64,000 nucleotides of DNA, taken from NCBI RefSeq assembly GCF_000499385.1, contig NW_013654292.1, forward strand, positions 98,434-162,433, given 5' to 3'. Both the position numbers and the translations under genes were made by a program. Below, piece after piece: positions 9,851 to 23,300 of the stretch. This stretch comes from Eimeria necatrix (taxonomy: Eukaryota > Apicomplexa > Conoidasida > Eucoccidiorida > Eimeriidae). Position 1 is the first letter of the stretch; every line of letters begins with the position of its first letter. Under the pieces are notes generated by a model. It ran no database searches. It saw only the letters and a list, made by a program, of their open reading frames with translations, and was not told the DNA's origin.

Positions 9851-12672
9851 ATGAGTAGAGCTCAAGGAGACCCTCCAACGAAGGTCATCCCATGTATTCG
9901 TAGCGACACTTTCAATTCGGACGGGCCTCATTTAGCGCAATCCGCCGCAGAAACATGTCAATTCTTTAATGTAGCGACAACTTCTGCTGAGGCTGAATCT
10001 CCTAGCTGTGCTTATGAGGAAGCAGTCAACGAAACATGGCTACCGCATTGTTCACATTTCTTTCAAGGTAACCCTTACTGGTTTCCGCCAGCATGTGACT
10101 GTGGAGACTGTGCGCAAGCTTCATCTGAGATGAAATGTGTTGCTCAGTCACTTGGCACTCAGGTGCAGGCACTAGTGTGTGGCAACGCAACTGCCGCTCC
10201 TACATCTGAGCTTGCATCCCATCGCCTCATCGCTACTGTGAGCGGGCATGCCATGATTACAAGTGCCATTGCTCGACAGTATGCATGTGCCACAAGGGCT
10301 ACATTGAAGGAAGCTTACCAAGCTCTAGCCATCTGCAGTGCCCAGTGCAGTCGCCTTCTTCGAGCTCGCGAGGTGTATAGATCTTCTTTGCAACTCCTCA
10401 GTGTGACACATGCATGCTGTTCGCATGCATGCCCTGCACCCAAAGAAGTGCCACTTCTTCAGAATCACTTCGCCTGCTTCAAAAAAAACATAATTAGAGA
10501 CCTTGTGGAGTTGGAGAAGTTAAGGAGCAGAGCCCAGTTCTTTCAAGACTTGCGTAACCTCCGTGAGTGGATGGAGCTTAATAAGCAGCACGCGGTCTAT
10601 GCGCAAGAGTTCGGTGGAGAGATGGCTATCATTCAAGAGGAATTAAGAAACTTTCTAGCAGCAGAAAAGGCGGCTCTGCAGTTGTTTCATGTCAGCGCAT
10701 CGGCTATGTCCCTCTCATTCTTCAGTATTGTCGCGTGGGAGTGTTTTGGGACTCGAAAAAATTGGCGAATTGCCTCTTCAATGTTTTGCTTGAGGCTTGT
10801 GGCAATATACGTTTTTCCCTTACTTGAATCACCGGACGTACATCCTTTGATGCATGCAGGCTGTACGGCTGCTGAACATCCAAGACATCCTGGAAGTTTC
10901 GCAGCACAGTTTGCCGGCAGCGGCGCATTCAGCTACAAGCATATTGAAACGAGTTGAACGAGCAATAGATACACTCGCGGAGTCGTTGAAGACAGAAAAA
11001 TTTTGCCCTGAGGAAAGCAGCCAGTCGCAGCATCTAGAGCAATGCCTTGGAGCAGAGACAACGGCAAGAGCAGTTTCCAGTGGCTCTTCGTCCCCCTCAA
11101 AGGCACCTGAAAATCGCGTCTGCCTGGTGCGGCTAAAATACAATGCTTCAACGAAAATAGTAAGACATGAATATCGCGTGTACAAGCAAAACGCTTCCGG
11201 CAAATGTCCTTGCGAGCCGTTTCTCTCTGTGCGCAGGTATCTTTGTTACGTGTTCTTAAACTAGAAATGATGCTCTCTACCAAGCTACAAACGGAATTGC
11301 AGCGCCTTTTACACCTCATACGCCTTGGAATTAATTTTGCTTGTGCATACCATCAACTTGATAAGTTTGCTTTAACGGTGCTTGGCCCAGCATCACAGGA
11401 TAGCTTCGTGAAAGGCTCACAAAATGAGAATCAGGTTTCATGGCAGAAGCACTTTGTTGAGAAGCCCGCTAGTAATTGCCCCAGATTGATTAGTACTGCC
11501 GTGACTTCAGGAGCATTCAGGCTGGACCATTTTCTAAAACTGTCTACAGTTCGTCATCGAATGGTTGAACGCCGTCTCATTAAAGAGGGCGTTGCAGTTT
11601 TTAGGGGAGCGCTCCTTCGAGCTCAGTATAGTCCAGCGCACAGGCTGTTGTACTGGAAGCACTCTGCTTTTCCGCCCTCACAAAGCTCAGTACATGCCTA
11701 TACAACCTGTGAAGCGTGGTCTTGCGTTGGGAAAAGCTCCACAAGAAAAGTAAACCAGATGCAGACAGTAATTCACCAGAGCTCCTGTATTCCGGAGTCT
11801 CCAACACCGTATGGGAAGAAACAGACACAAAATTTAGAGCCGCTTGACCCACAAGTGAGTTATCGTTTTAACGCAATCTAGGAAAGTCAAACGGCCCTTC
11901 CCTGAGAGGTGCAGGCCACATGTCGCCGGTGTTGCTCAAGTTTGGCATTTAGCATTTTAGCCAGACAATTCGTTTGCATGGCCAGTTGGACTGTGGTGAA
12001 TCGCACCCCTCCAAATGAGATCAAATTCGCTCTGAGTCTACATTTACAATTTTCCATCAGGACCTATCAGATGTGGCAGACTTGGGGGACAACACTGGTG
12101 CAACTCTCAAAATTAGCACAGGCCCAGAACCTTGCCCAGTTGTAGTGTTCAAGGATGAAAAAACAGCCGTTTTTCAAGACGAAGAAATGCATCGCCGGGA
12201 ATTAGATTCGACAGAAAAGATAGGGGCGGCGAGTCGTCTGAAAGATGACGTAGCTCTGCCTCAGTGCCTTGACGGAAAAAATGCCGCTGGAGAAGCGGTA
12301 AATGATGCTCCTTTTCCGGTTTTCCATTTACAGCAACACGAAGCAAATGAAGTGGAGATGCTAAGAGGCAAAGTGAAAGGCGAAATTTGCATCCACGAAG
12401 TTGACAACCTTCCCAAGTGCACGATGCTGCCAGATCCTGTTGACGCCAGCAGGGAAGCAGTTAGTAACTTGCAGATACCCTGCAATGCTACTCGTTCCGC
12501 TAAAACAATGTCACGGCAGGTTGCGTGGCATAAAGTTTCGACTCTTTTGCGCCTTCTAAGGTCGACGAAGACAGCACTGCACGCTGCATCCGCTAAACTA
12601 ACTGCCAAGTACAACGGTACATCAAAACACTCACCTGGCAGAGTGGAGCCATGCCACAATAATGCGAAGTGA
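9851..12672 (+). CDS. Multi-exon protein of unknown function, about 790 aa
   Basis: Four exons can be supported. Exon 1 starts at ATG 9851; its donor is unresolved among phase-0 GT sites at 10691, 10730 and 10799. Exon 2 is 10860-11159, ending at a GTAAGA donor. Exon 3 is 11237-11854, ending at GTGAGT. Exon 4 is 12061-12672, ending at TAA/TGA-bounded CHNNAK. Junctions 2/3 and 3/4 are both phase 0. The N-terminal part is rich in Cys and His; residues about 180-280 are helical with an LRNLREWMELN-type stretch; a weakly hydrophobic segment may be present if the latest donor is used. Exon 3 has amphipathic Leu-rich helices (KLQTELQRLLHLIRLGINF). The C-terminal third is acidic and looks disordered. 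No family recognised; likely lineage-specific. Confidence 0.6.
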
Positions 12673-15600
12673 TTCAGCAGGAACCACTGGAGCAGGGCAG
12701 CCAGCCTCTGTCCCCGCTTCTTTGTTCTTCAGCCTGAAAGACACTCTACGGCTGCATAATGTAGTGCGTATAATTGTGTAATAGTGGGCGGATATGAAAG
12801 GACGAGATCTGTGAAGGTCTGTACGTTTCCGCTGAAGTAACATGTGGTTTAATGTATCTCAAAGCTCTTCTTTCCAACAGTTCGCCTTTCCTGAGGCGGA
12901 AGGGGCAGGAATAATGACACTACTGTATCGAAATTCACCCCATATACAACAAGTTTTGGGAATTCTTTGCAAGCGGTTTTGAAAGGACTGATCTCTGTGG
13001 TGGTGCCGAAAGTATCTGGGTGAAATTCCAGAAGCTTTAAGCACGAAATCCTGCTCACTTTATTCGAGTGGAGCGCGCAGCTCTCAACATAAATTGTTTT
13101 TCCTTTGTATTCGGAACTTCACAATTCTTCATTTAAAAGAATAGCGGCGTAGAAGCTATGAGGTGGCTTGTTGAGTTGATCCAGACGTTGAGCGCTGAGA
13201 ATAAAGCATACAATAAGAAGCGTTAGCACATCTTGACCTTGGCTGTCGTGCACAGTTGCCTTTTCCTTACATCCTTACCTTCAGTCGCTGTGGCCAGCAA
13301 GTGGCTATCTTTTGCGCAGATAAAATGAAAATTTGAAGAACTTTACTTTGCGGTGTACACTGACTGCTCAGTGGTTTAGTACAAAAAGGAGTACCCTGTT
13401 TCACAGTTAACAATGACTGCATTATCTCACTTGATTTCCAAGCTGCAGGGCACAAACACTTTTCTGTGGTTGTGAGTTGCTGCCTTCTGGCTGCTCGTGG
13501 TTTGCTTGTGTTTTCAGCTATACCGCTTATGTTTGTGCGTGCTTGTTTTCGTTGAACCGTTAACTTGTCGCATGCTGGTGCAATGGCCATTGGGCACTTT
13601 TCCTTTTTGATGCTTCTTTACTCTAGTACTATTTTGAGTAGCACAAGCCGATTCCTCACTCCCACTTCGCAGCCCATAATGTCTTCCACTGCGCAACATT
13701 GGGGGAAACGTATTCTGGGGTATTAGCTCTACGTGGATTACGGTTGAGGGTTCCAAGGGGAAAACCGGCCAGGAGCCTGGAATACTGGTTCTGTTGAATT
13801 AATGCCAAGGGCAAGTGTATAATGGAAACTTTTCGAAAGAGCAGAGTCAAAAATGAAGGCCTAGCTGAAACCAAGATTCGAGGCACGAGGTTTTGCGCCT
13901 GGCATATGCTAGACGGTTTCAAGCCAGATCACCGCGGAGAATGCCTTTGCTGCAATGCAAAGCCAAAGGGGAACGAAAACGAAATGGTCTGTGATGAACT
14001 ACGAATCGAGCCTTCTACAGTCCTGAAAATATCCTGCCTGTTGAACTTTTACGCTTGTGGCCCTTGTGCTATTACTATCTACCCCACTTAAGGTGGGAAG
14101 TCCAACATGGATCTTGATCTTACGACATCAAGAAATTGTTGAAAGTTTTTAGTCGTTCTAGACTTGATTAAGCTATTGTTATATAGGAGCAGGATTATGC
14201 CGATCCAGGGGCAGTTCATCGGGCTCAGGCAGCGAAACAACGGCAATATGCCCGGAGGGCTTCAGCCGGGGTTGCTTTATTGTTCTATAGCGAAATGCCC
14301 TCCTATTTCCCCTTAGAGTAATACTGTATTTTTGGTGTCACGCCAGAGCGAACTCGCGCTGTGATGACATAGCATGACACATACGGCCATCGGCCTGTTG
14401 CGCCTCGGGGATGGCATTCAACTCTAGGCTACTGAAGCATGGCCTCATAATATTAGAAAAGCACTACAACGAATACATGAAGCTCAGCTTGATGTCTGAA
14501 GAGAAGAAAGCATGATCTAATGCAATGCTGTGCGGCATGCAAGGCACGAACAAAGGAAGTCAATAATGATTGTGAAGAAGGTGCGGATACATTTATCTGT
14601 TTTTGGCTTCCTTTGTATATCGTGGCAAAGCTGTTTCTCAAGAGGTTTGTAATATGCTTGCAGAAACGTAACAAATTTTTGGCAAGAAACACATGGATAT
14701 TCGCTGGTGGGCAAGTTTCGCGATAGTGTTGCAACTTTTTGAAACGAAGATATGATCAAGCTACATCCCACGCGTCTCTTTGATACTCTGCCCCATTTTT
14801 GACCATCACATTTCCCTGTACTCTCCTATTACGGGAAACATCTAACGAGTCGTAGCGAGACTTTATTGAGCCGAAAACCTGTTATTATCTTTTCCCTTGG
14901 ATGTTCCGGTGCTGCATTTATCGGCGTGTGAGAAATGCACTACTGTCATGTAGACGTAGCGCCATAGCTTCCATGTGGAACTGAGCGTGAAAAGTGCTCA
15001 AACACTGCATCTAAATTTGAATATAATATTTGACTCCGGGGACAACTGATGTCAACGGTGTCAAAGTGTGACAGCGCTGTCGAATTTCTTACAAGCCGGC
15101 ATCATTGGAAGCCGCGACCTCTCCTTTGATTTCTCCTAGCAGGGAAAGTCTTTTCGACATCCAAGACTGGAACTTTTGTACTTGAAATATATTATGTGTC
15201 CTGAAGTGCTATCTTTGGTGTAGTCCGTGATGCATACACACCAGGCAGCAAGCCAGACACTTCAATCCCATAAGAATTGCCTCTTTCCTTCTAAAGAGAT
15301 AAAACATAACAAATTCAGGCTAACCGGTATGATGCCAGACTCTAAACAATGTTCTGTGAGTCGCCTTGCACAATATGAAGCACTATGGTTGGAACTATAC
15401 TGCTTCGGACTGGTGACACTTTGCTGGAATCATAGCCACTGGCCAAAACCTAAGTGCTACGACCAAAGAAAAGGAATTGACTGCAAGGCAACACATTATA
15501 ACTATCCAACTATCCACGAATACTGCTTTCATACCCAAAACAGCAGCTGAACGCATCCATATATGCTAACAGGTAAGGAAGATTTTAGCTCTGTATATGT

Positions 15601-16827
15601 CTGACCTGCAGCGCTCGGCTGCAAGGCCAGATTCTACGAGTTATGAACAACTCTGCTGGCTTGGCAACGTTAGAGAATGCAAATATCGTTCTCTACCAAT
15701 AGGTGGGAACCTCCAGGGGGAATCATCCTAACTAACTGGGGGCTGTTGGAGTTCGCGCGCATTGGCTTTTCCTTGATAGCGGGTAAACGAATATTTGCAA
15801 AGATGAAGCAAGGCTTTTATCGACGCAGTCACAGTGCTAGAGGTTCTGGGGCCTCTGAGCTTACAATACAGGCCCCAGCCAAAACGGGCGCTTATGGCTT
15901 CTAGCATCTCTGCCCGTTCCGATGCGGCAGCGCTTCGCTGACAAGGCAGAAAAAGACCCTATTTGTTCATTATTGTTTTTTACGACAGCACATTTGCTAT
16001 CTTTCTTGGTCTGTAAAGCCTCGCTCTACTTGTTCGTGTACACTGCAGTTGGAGACCAAGCTGCAACAGCGTTCATACATCGATACGCAACACGCTGAGG
16101 CGAATACAGTAGTAGAAGCGCTGGCGTTTCACTGCTTACCAAGATAGAGCATTACACTGGTCATTTATGGGGGAGAAACATAGAAATCATCGCGCGTGCG
16201 AAAAGTGAAGCCCCGCAGCCCCACAACAGTGGATGTGGGGTGCTCCAACATGTGCGCCTTAAACCAGTGAAACACCATCTCAGGAATATTTCGGCAGTTC
16301 CCGTTTGCTGAAGGGGAATACTGATATTCGCGGTGAGACAGGGAAACATTTTGCGAGTTGAAGTAAACTCATCCCCCTAAAACAAGGGGTGCCTCTTCTT
16401 CCCTGGCTCCGCTGTTCCTTGTGCTGTCGTGGGTTGAACATTTTCCTGCTGATTCCCAGTAGTTTTCATGCATTCGTTAATCCGAATTTTCTAGGTTCTT
16501 CTTGGAGGTCAGGAGGGCTTCAGGGGACCTCTTTGTTCTGTCATGTGGTGTGATGCAAAAGGCGTCCCTCTTCTTTGCTTTGTTAAGCGATGCTGCGTGG
16601 AGGTCTTTCTACAAAGATGGAGCTTTGTTTCCTTTTCATGTGTTTTTGCATGAACTTCAGCCATTTGCTGTTTGGCTTCGCCTGCTCCTAATCCGGCTTC
16701 CGCAGCATGCGGTAGTTCTCGTCGAGTCATAGCACGTTGTGAATGTGCTCACGTATAGCTTTCCTCGGATCTCTAGTGTATTTGCGAGCACTATGCCTAG
16801 TTCTTTTTGGTGGTGCAGGATTCGAGG
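12673..16827. other. Long intergenic stretch, no supported gene
   Basis: Only isolated frames occur, for example 13822-14091 (+, ATG, 89 codons, Cys-rich) and 15227-15550 (+). They lack partners, splice support or family similarity. No tRNA or rRNA fold was recognised. The last 200 bases should hold the eL24 promoter and 5' UTR; a TTTTTGGTGGTGCAG acceptor-like site at 16805-16819 just before the eL24 ATG hints at an intron in the 5' UTR. Confidence 0.4.
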
Positions 16828-17860
16828 ATGGCGGGTGTCCAGACCACCATCAAAACGGAGCTCTGCTCCTTCAGCGAATACCGTATTTACCCGGGTCGCG
16901 GCCTGAAGTTTGTTTCTCGCGATGGAAAAGTGCACACCTACATCCACTCCAAGGAGGCGCGCCTTGGCCGACAGAAGAAGAAGGCAGCCAAACTCCGTTG
17001 GACATTGGTACGATCGTGCATTCTAGGTTGTTGGCATGGCTTCACGCTTTTGGAACAGGTGTTGTGCTGGCTAGGTAGCGTGCTGGCTTGTGATACCCCG
17101 AAATTCGTGTGTAGCCCTTTGTGATTGCGGCCAGAGTCACCGCGTCTGATATCCCGGTGAGGGCTCGGTGCTAAGGTTCGCGTACACTGAAGCATCTGTA
17201 GTCCCGTCCTGGCGTATCTCTTCAGTGGGGAGCGCATTTAGGGGCTGAGCTGTACAGTGTTTCTTACACAAAAAATATTAGTGCAGTTCCGTGTTCCGTT
17301 TGTTTTTGCCCTGTTTCGACTGAGAACGGAGACATTATCTGGTTTGATCGGGCTCAAACCTCGTGCGGCTACTCCTCAGGTATGGCGGCGTGCCAACAAG
17401 AAGATTCGAGGAGAGGCCGTCGCAAAGCGGCGTACGCGCAAAGGAGGAAAGGTTCAGAAGGCTATTGTGGGTATTTCCCTTGAAGAGATTAAACAGAGGA
17501 GGGCAGCAAAGCCAGACCCAACTAAGGTACGGTGCCGTCCTACTTTTCAGATAGGGCGAGGCACGATATTTAGCACCACCAGAATATACTGAGTGCAACC
17601 CATGTGCGATGGCCCATATGGGATGTTGCGGCACGTCGCGCACGTTTGACTTGTCAGCATTTGCATTTTCCGTGCGTGAACTGAACGGTCGGTGTCTCTT
17701 TATGGCATTTGCGTTGATACAGATGAGGAAGATGCCTGCAAAGGAAAAGAAGGAGAAGAAAGAGAAGCCGAAACAGACTGTAGTCCCGGGAACACGAGCC
17801 CCCCCAGTAAAGAAGATGGTTCCGAGGGCGCAGAAGGTGGCAGCCGCTCGCCTCATGTGA
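16828..17860 (+). CDS. RPL24: 60S ribosomal protein eL24
   Basis: Three exons, 16828-17007, 17380-17526 and 17723-17860, all phase 0, give 154 residues, close to the usual length of about 155-165. The start ATG gives MAGVQTTIKTELCSFSEYRI, and the conserved zinc-ribbon-like N-domain motif YPGRG and RDGKVHTYIHSKEA follow. The block KLRWTL/VWRRANKK spans the first intron, as expected for the KLRWT..WRR.NKK signature. The C-terminal tail is Lys-rich. The protein sits at the large-subunit interface and helps form the bridge between ribosomal subunits. Introns are 372 and 196 bp. It is convergent with the trigger-factor gene downstream. Confidence 0.97.
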
Positions 17861-20340
17861 CCGAAATATGGGTTGTTTTGGTGGCACAGTGTGCAGACAC
17901 TGCTAAGTGCATGCAGAGAACATGAGGAGCTAAGCGACTGCAACGTCAGTCGCCCACTGGTCGAGTCTTTGCCAGATCGAGCCAGTTGGGTTGATATTTA
18001 CACGTTGGAGAAAGGGTTGCGGGGATGCTGCAGCCACGTAGCTGCGCAGGCAGACCATGCAAACAGCCAGGTGGAGGGGCATATTGGTCAATCGATGGCT
18101 GTTACTAATAAAGTGGAGATATTTTCTGACAGAAATATCGCCAGATGGCGAAACGCTCTAGAAATATGGAGGAACGCACAGTGCTCTCTGTACAAGGCGT
18201 TTTCTTCAGAGTGCACTAGCTAGGCCTGACTTAGGCGCCATCCGCAGCATCCCGCTGTTGTGGGTGGCGAGGGAAGGTGATAGGGGCATAGACTAGCTGT
18301 AGTACAGCGAAGCCATTTGTCGGGGCATTTAGTACTCATGAACAGAGGACAGTACTTAGAAGGCTGTAGCGCGATTGAGCGGTGTCCGGAGAGTGGCACT
18401 GCTTGGCGAGGGCACGTGGCGGGCTGTTGCTGAGAAATTAGAGTTCTGCCTGCTTGTTGGTTTGACAACAAATGAGTTTTCAGCTATACCTTGGGAGCAG
18501 AATGCTTAGCACTGCGTAGCTTCCTGGAAACATCGGGGTACTTCCAGCGCATGCACCGTCGGCTGCTGTCTGCGGAGTATGCATGCTTCAAATCTGTCAC
18601 ATTGCGGTTATCGCCAGTAGTTTTGAGGCTTAGTTGCAAGGAATAGATTTTTCCTCTCGACTTACCGATGCGCTCGTTCTTGCCTCCCCGTGCTCCCCAT
18701 GCGGCGACGGCATGATGGGTTATCGTTACAGCCAGCCACTCATTTGCAACTCGCCGTTTTCTCCTCGTAACCTTACGAAGTCAATAGGATTCACTGGTTA
18801 TTTCGTGAGGCCAGTCAATGAAGTCGGCTTTGTGCAGCCTCTAGGCGCCGGCCTGGGTATTTTCCGGTCACTTGATTGCACAGAGACACAACAAGCCCGA
18901 TTTGCCCACAAATTCGCTGCCCCAGAGTGTCCCAACTTGCTGAAACTGAGGAAGGCCATCGAGCAGAACTTTAAACCGGTTTGCTTCTACGTTAAGAATG
19001 ACTACGCTATGGGACACCACGTTTACGATCAGCACTTCTACGTACGAGCACACGCAGCTCTACCGTAATGTGAAGAAACAAGCAGATAATAAGTTAATGT
19101 CAACGCAGTAAGGTAGGGGTTATGATGTAGATGCGGCAGATTTCGTGAGCTTCTGTAGCTGGACACATCGTTAAGGACCTATGCACTTGATTGTGGACAG
19201 TGCACAAGCTCGTGCGAATTCGTCAATGTATAATACACCTGCATGTACTTCATTCTCTGCTCTGCTTGGCTTTTAGGGAATCCTTTGCTCGCCGCTTTTC
19301 GAAGGGAAGAGCTACAGGCAAATAAATGCGATGGTAGATCGCGTACTGGAGCCACTCGGTACTTCGCCTTCCTTCCGAATTCATGCTTCCCCAACTAAAC
19401 GTAATAAGAGTGCTTGTAGACGTTCGTGATGCCATGCTGAATTAGGTCTGGCAGCAGGCCTTGCGAGTCTGCCCTCTTCTGCTGCTTCAGGATTGGGAGG
19501 ACGGGTTAAACTCCATTGCCAGCCGCCCTCTCGCTTTGAAGTGAGCTACGGTGATAGCCCTGCTCAAGTTTGCATTCTACTTGTTAGCACCTCATTCACA
19601 CGACTTGGCATTCAATAGGTTCTGAGGTTTGATTCCAGTAGGTTCCAAAGTTAACTTGCAGTCAAGACGGAAGTGCCACAGATTTTTTATTGTCCCCCTT
19701 ATGCAGAAAATGCGGAGCCATCTCCGCTGGCGCTGGCAGCTTGAGAAGTGAGAAAGACAGTGGAAAATAAAGGCAGGACATACAACTGGAAAGGGATGGA
19801 AAGAAGGTTAAGAAATTATAACTGGAGCAAAATGCTTATGTTGCAAGCCTCGTTATCAGGCTTTCGTCTGAGCATACAAGTACAGTGGAGCAGCTAGCCT
19901 GCCTTTTCCAATCTTGACGTTTTACAGTTTCACGGGGCCAGTCTGTGTGTTGGAGGCCATTACTCTACCGCCAGCAAGCCCCTGCTGTTTCAGTACTGTT
20001 GAGCATTTGAACACTTTGAAGTTTGAGTTGCTCTACGCCCTGCCATGCCACGCGGCAGCGTTCTTCCGTAGCACCCACCTATCTGGCATAGTATTCACGC
20101 TGAAACTGAGCGCAGCGCCTTTCGCTTCGGTCACAGAGCCCTCAAACTACTACACAGCCCGTCAACAACGAAAGAAGCAGCAGGTGCTGTCATTCCTACT
20201 TACAGGTGAAAGTCTATTTGCGAGGAACTTGCCGCTTCCGCTGACAGCTGAATAGCCCGTTAAGCTGTAGTGTCAGGGACGTTTTGGACGTCCAGACGTC
20301 CCCTTCGACAGTGGCGGTGGCATGCATGCAGCTGTAGCTG
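17861..20340. other. Intergenic between convergent genes, no supported gene
   Basis: This holds the 3' flanks of eL24 (+) and the trigger-factor gene (-). A plus-strand frame at about 18634-19068 has an internal ATG near 18712 and a protein-like composition, ending YVRAHAALP, but no recognised relatives and no splice context. Another at 19914-20255 is similarly unsupported. TGCATGCA occurs near 20321, resembling the TGCATG cis-element seen in coccidian promoters, but its position does not tie it to a gene. Confidence 0.35.
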
Positions 20341-23300
20341 TTATTCCGGCTTTGTTAAATTATCGTTGTCGAGTTTCTTCACAGTTTTGGGATCGATGAA
20401 GAAACGCTCTGCTTGCTTCCGTAAATTGTCGCGTTCTTTCACCGTTTCCCTTCTCGTCTTGTGCCATTCCTCCACATCAACCCCTCGGGGAAAGGCCCTG
20501 ACGCCTTGCTGAGGTATCGCAGCTCCTGCAGAGTAAAATATACAAGAAGCTCTTCCTGTCTACAGAATATACGCAGGAAGTTCTTCCTGTCTAATGAATA
20601 TCTTGAGAACGCACCGAACGCAAATATCGGGTGCAAAGATTAATAGGAAAGCGCAGGCAAAGGGAGCGGAAGAGCTTACCGTCGGGCTGCACTGTAATTT
20701 CTGCGGGTGTATCATTGACATAATACTCCACATTTGCATGCTCTAAAATGAACTTGTATACAAGCGCCGCCTGCGCCTTTTTATAGAGCTGCTTTAGGAC
20801 CGTCTCCGGGGCTTCCCCTGCTGTCTGAGCAGAAAAAACGAGCATACTCCTCAGTTCTTCCTCATTCTACCGAGCTAATTTCAACTCATCGTGCAGCGCA
20901 GAGTTTCGGGCACGGCAAGCAACACCGAATATGCTTTATTGTTTCTATTCATAGTTTCCTCCGCAAAGAGGCTGAGACGGACAGTTTACCGTCCGCCGAG
21001 ACAAAGTACAGAAGGGATATTCGGGCGAACCTGCAGGAGCGCCTTAGCGAGGTCCGCCTGTAATTTTTTTTCATCCACTTGCAGCCCTTCCCTCTTGTAA
21101 ACCGCCTGCGAAAGGCATGAGAAGTTGGTGACTTCAAATCTTACATTAATATCAGGTTTGAGGACATCCGTTACTAAACTGGAGCAAGGTGAGACAGATC
21201 ATTACTCTTTTCAATAAGAGCTGCGCAGGCACTTGATTTCAACTGCGTCAAACATGAAGGGTCTCACCTGAATGGCAAAGGCTGTTGTAAGTATGCTCTC
21301 TATCCCCCGCCGGTTCTCCTCTTTCCACTTCATAAAGTCTTCTTTGGTTTGGCTTTTCTTGTCATTCTCCCCTTGAATTTCTCGTGCTCTCAGCTGCTGT
21401 CTCCATGTGGCATTTGCTTGTGCATCAAAGAGAGACTCTGAGGCGTTCGTTACATTGACAGTCTCTCACTGACCGCCTGTTATACGCTGGAACTGTACAC
21501 CATATCATTTTAGGCATGGACTCAAAGATAATGCGTGCCGAATGGGGAAGGGACATGGTGAATGATACTCTTTCATAAAAAAAAACTGGCGGCAAATCTG
21601 CTGGCGGCTCATGTCCGCATGCGAGAGTGCCCAAACACCGGCTGCTACAGGGCGGGAAGTACACACAAGTGGAACTGGGACGCAGGAACTGGCGTGCGAA
21701 TTGAATAGATACACACTTAAGTGGTGGTATTGAGCTCCCGCTGTCTATATTGTTAGGCAAATCCACGAGCGTTTGCACTCGTGCTCAACACTCGTATATA
21801 ATTTGGTTCACGGATAATACCTGGCACATCCACTTGCGATATTTCATCGAGAGCCTGAGCTGCAGCACCTAGAGCATGCTTTGACGCTGCATTCTTGGCC
21901 ATGTCCTCTGCGGCGGCTTCTATTTTCTCCCACAACTCTGCCCGGCTCATTTGGCATGCTTTCTGAAAGAAGGCATCTGAGCCGCAGGAAAGAACGCACG
22001 CGGGAGAATCGGCAGCACAAGGATAACGAGTGTCCTGAGAGAATAAACAGGGGCTAGGAAAATGGGCTTTTCTAACCCCCGCAGTAGAAGCTGTTTCCCG
22101 CTCCCGCCTGCCCACCAAACTTCTTATATACTGCAACAGTGCCTGGTATCTGGAAAAGATATTAAGTCAAATGCTGTTAATCAGAGCCAGGAGGGATAGG
22201 TGTGCAGCCTTCACCGACCATCAGCAGCCGGCCAAATGCGGCGTTTCACTCCAACGCACTTGACCTGAAGAAGGCAATCGATGTGATGTATTTCATCTTC
22301 AACTTCTCCACCACTGTCTTCATAAGTGTCTCCAGATATTCCCATTTGTTCCTTTCCTGCTTTGTTACTTCTCTCTTCGGTGGTGGCACGATCAGTGTTG
22401 GCCGCCAAGGCCACTTCTGATGCTGCCGCGCCGCCAACATCACCTGGCGATTCCCCTTCCTGTGAAAACAACTTCTTCAAAAATTTGTCTTTCTCTGTAC
22501 CTGCGAGGCTCTGCAGGTATAGCGGAACGAGACTGCGGCCTTCCTCGGAGCATCCCTCCGTCATCCTTCTCTCTCCTTCAACATCTGTTTGCTGTTCTTC
22601 TCTGGCGTCATCTGCCTGTCTTGCATTTATTTCCAGCAACTGAGAGGTACTAAAGGGGATCGCCAGCTTCACGGTTCGCCTCTCGCCTAAAGAAATACCT
22701 TTAACGGCCCCCAACAGCTCAACCGGAATCCTGCACAGATGCGCGACGCTCGTTTCCTGTCCTGGCTTATTCACTAAGTATTTGCGACACTAGCGCAGTG
22801 AATATGGAACACTCGAGTCAAACTCATTTTGTTTTTCTAGGGCAACCTGAGTTCAGCTCATAAATTACCAGGGCCGAACAAGGTCAAGCGTCGTTTCCCC
22901 ACATATAAACTCTGAGGGAATTTTGGGGCCAAAGGAACCATCGCGCTCTTCAAACCAGCCGAACTCCACCTAGGAAGCAGAATGCAAATATCAGGAGTAG
23001 CAGAATCCTTACATAGGTACCCGGTGACATTCTGGAAGGATTAATCAAAAGTGCGAGAGTAGCTAACATCGGCACCTTTCAGAGAATTGAAACGGTGCTT
23101 TCTGCAAGAAGCGCGGACAGCAGGGAGTGGCAATGGTATTAGGCAAACCTGGAGAAGGACTGAATCCCCTTCGTCAGCTGGGTGTGCAGACTCCGGATAG
23201 TCCGTCACAGTTGAATGCTTGTACAGCAGATAGTCTGTTGTTAATTTAAACAAATGGCCCTTCACATACGGCTGTCTCGGCACGCGAAGCTGCATTGAAA

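Noticed and set aside
10401..10432. Cluster of TGCATG motifs, a known coccidian cis-element
   Set aside because: It falls within a coding exon and encodes His/Cys/Ala in frame; no promoter is expected there.
9851..12672. Possible vezatin-like protein because of two Leu-rich helical regions near a weak hydrophobic patch
   Set aside because: No diagnostic motif could be pointed to; similarity is only compositional.
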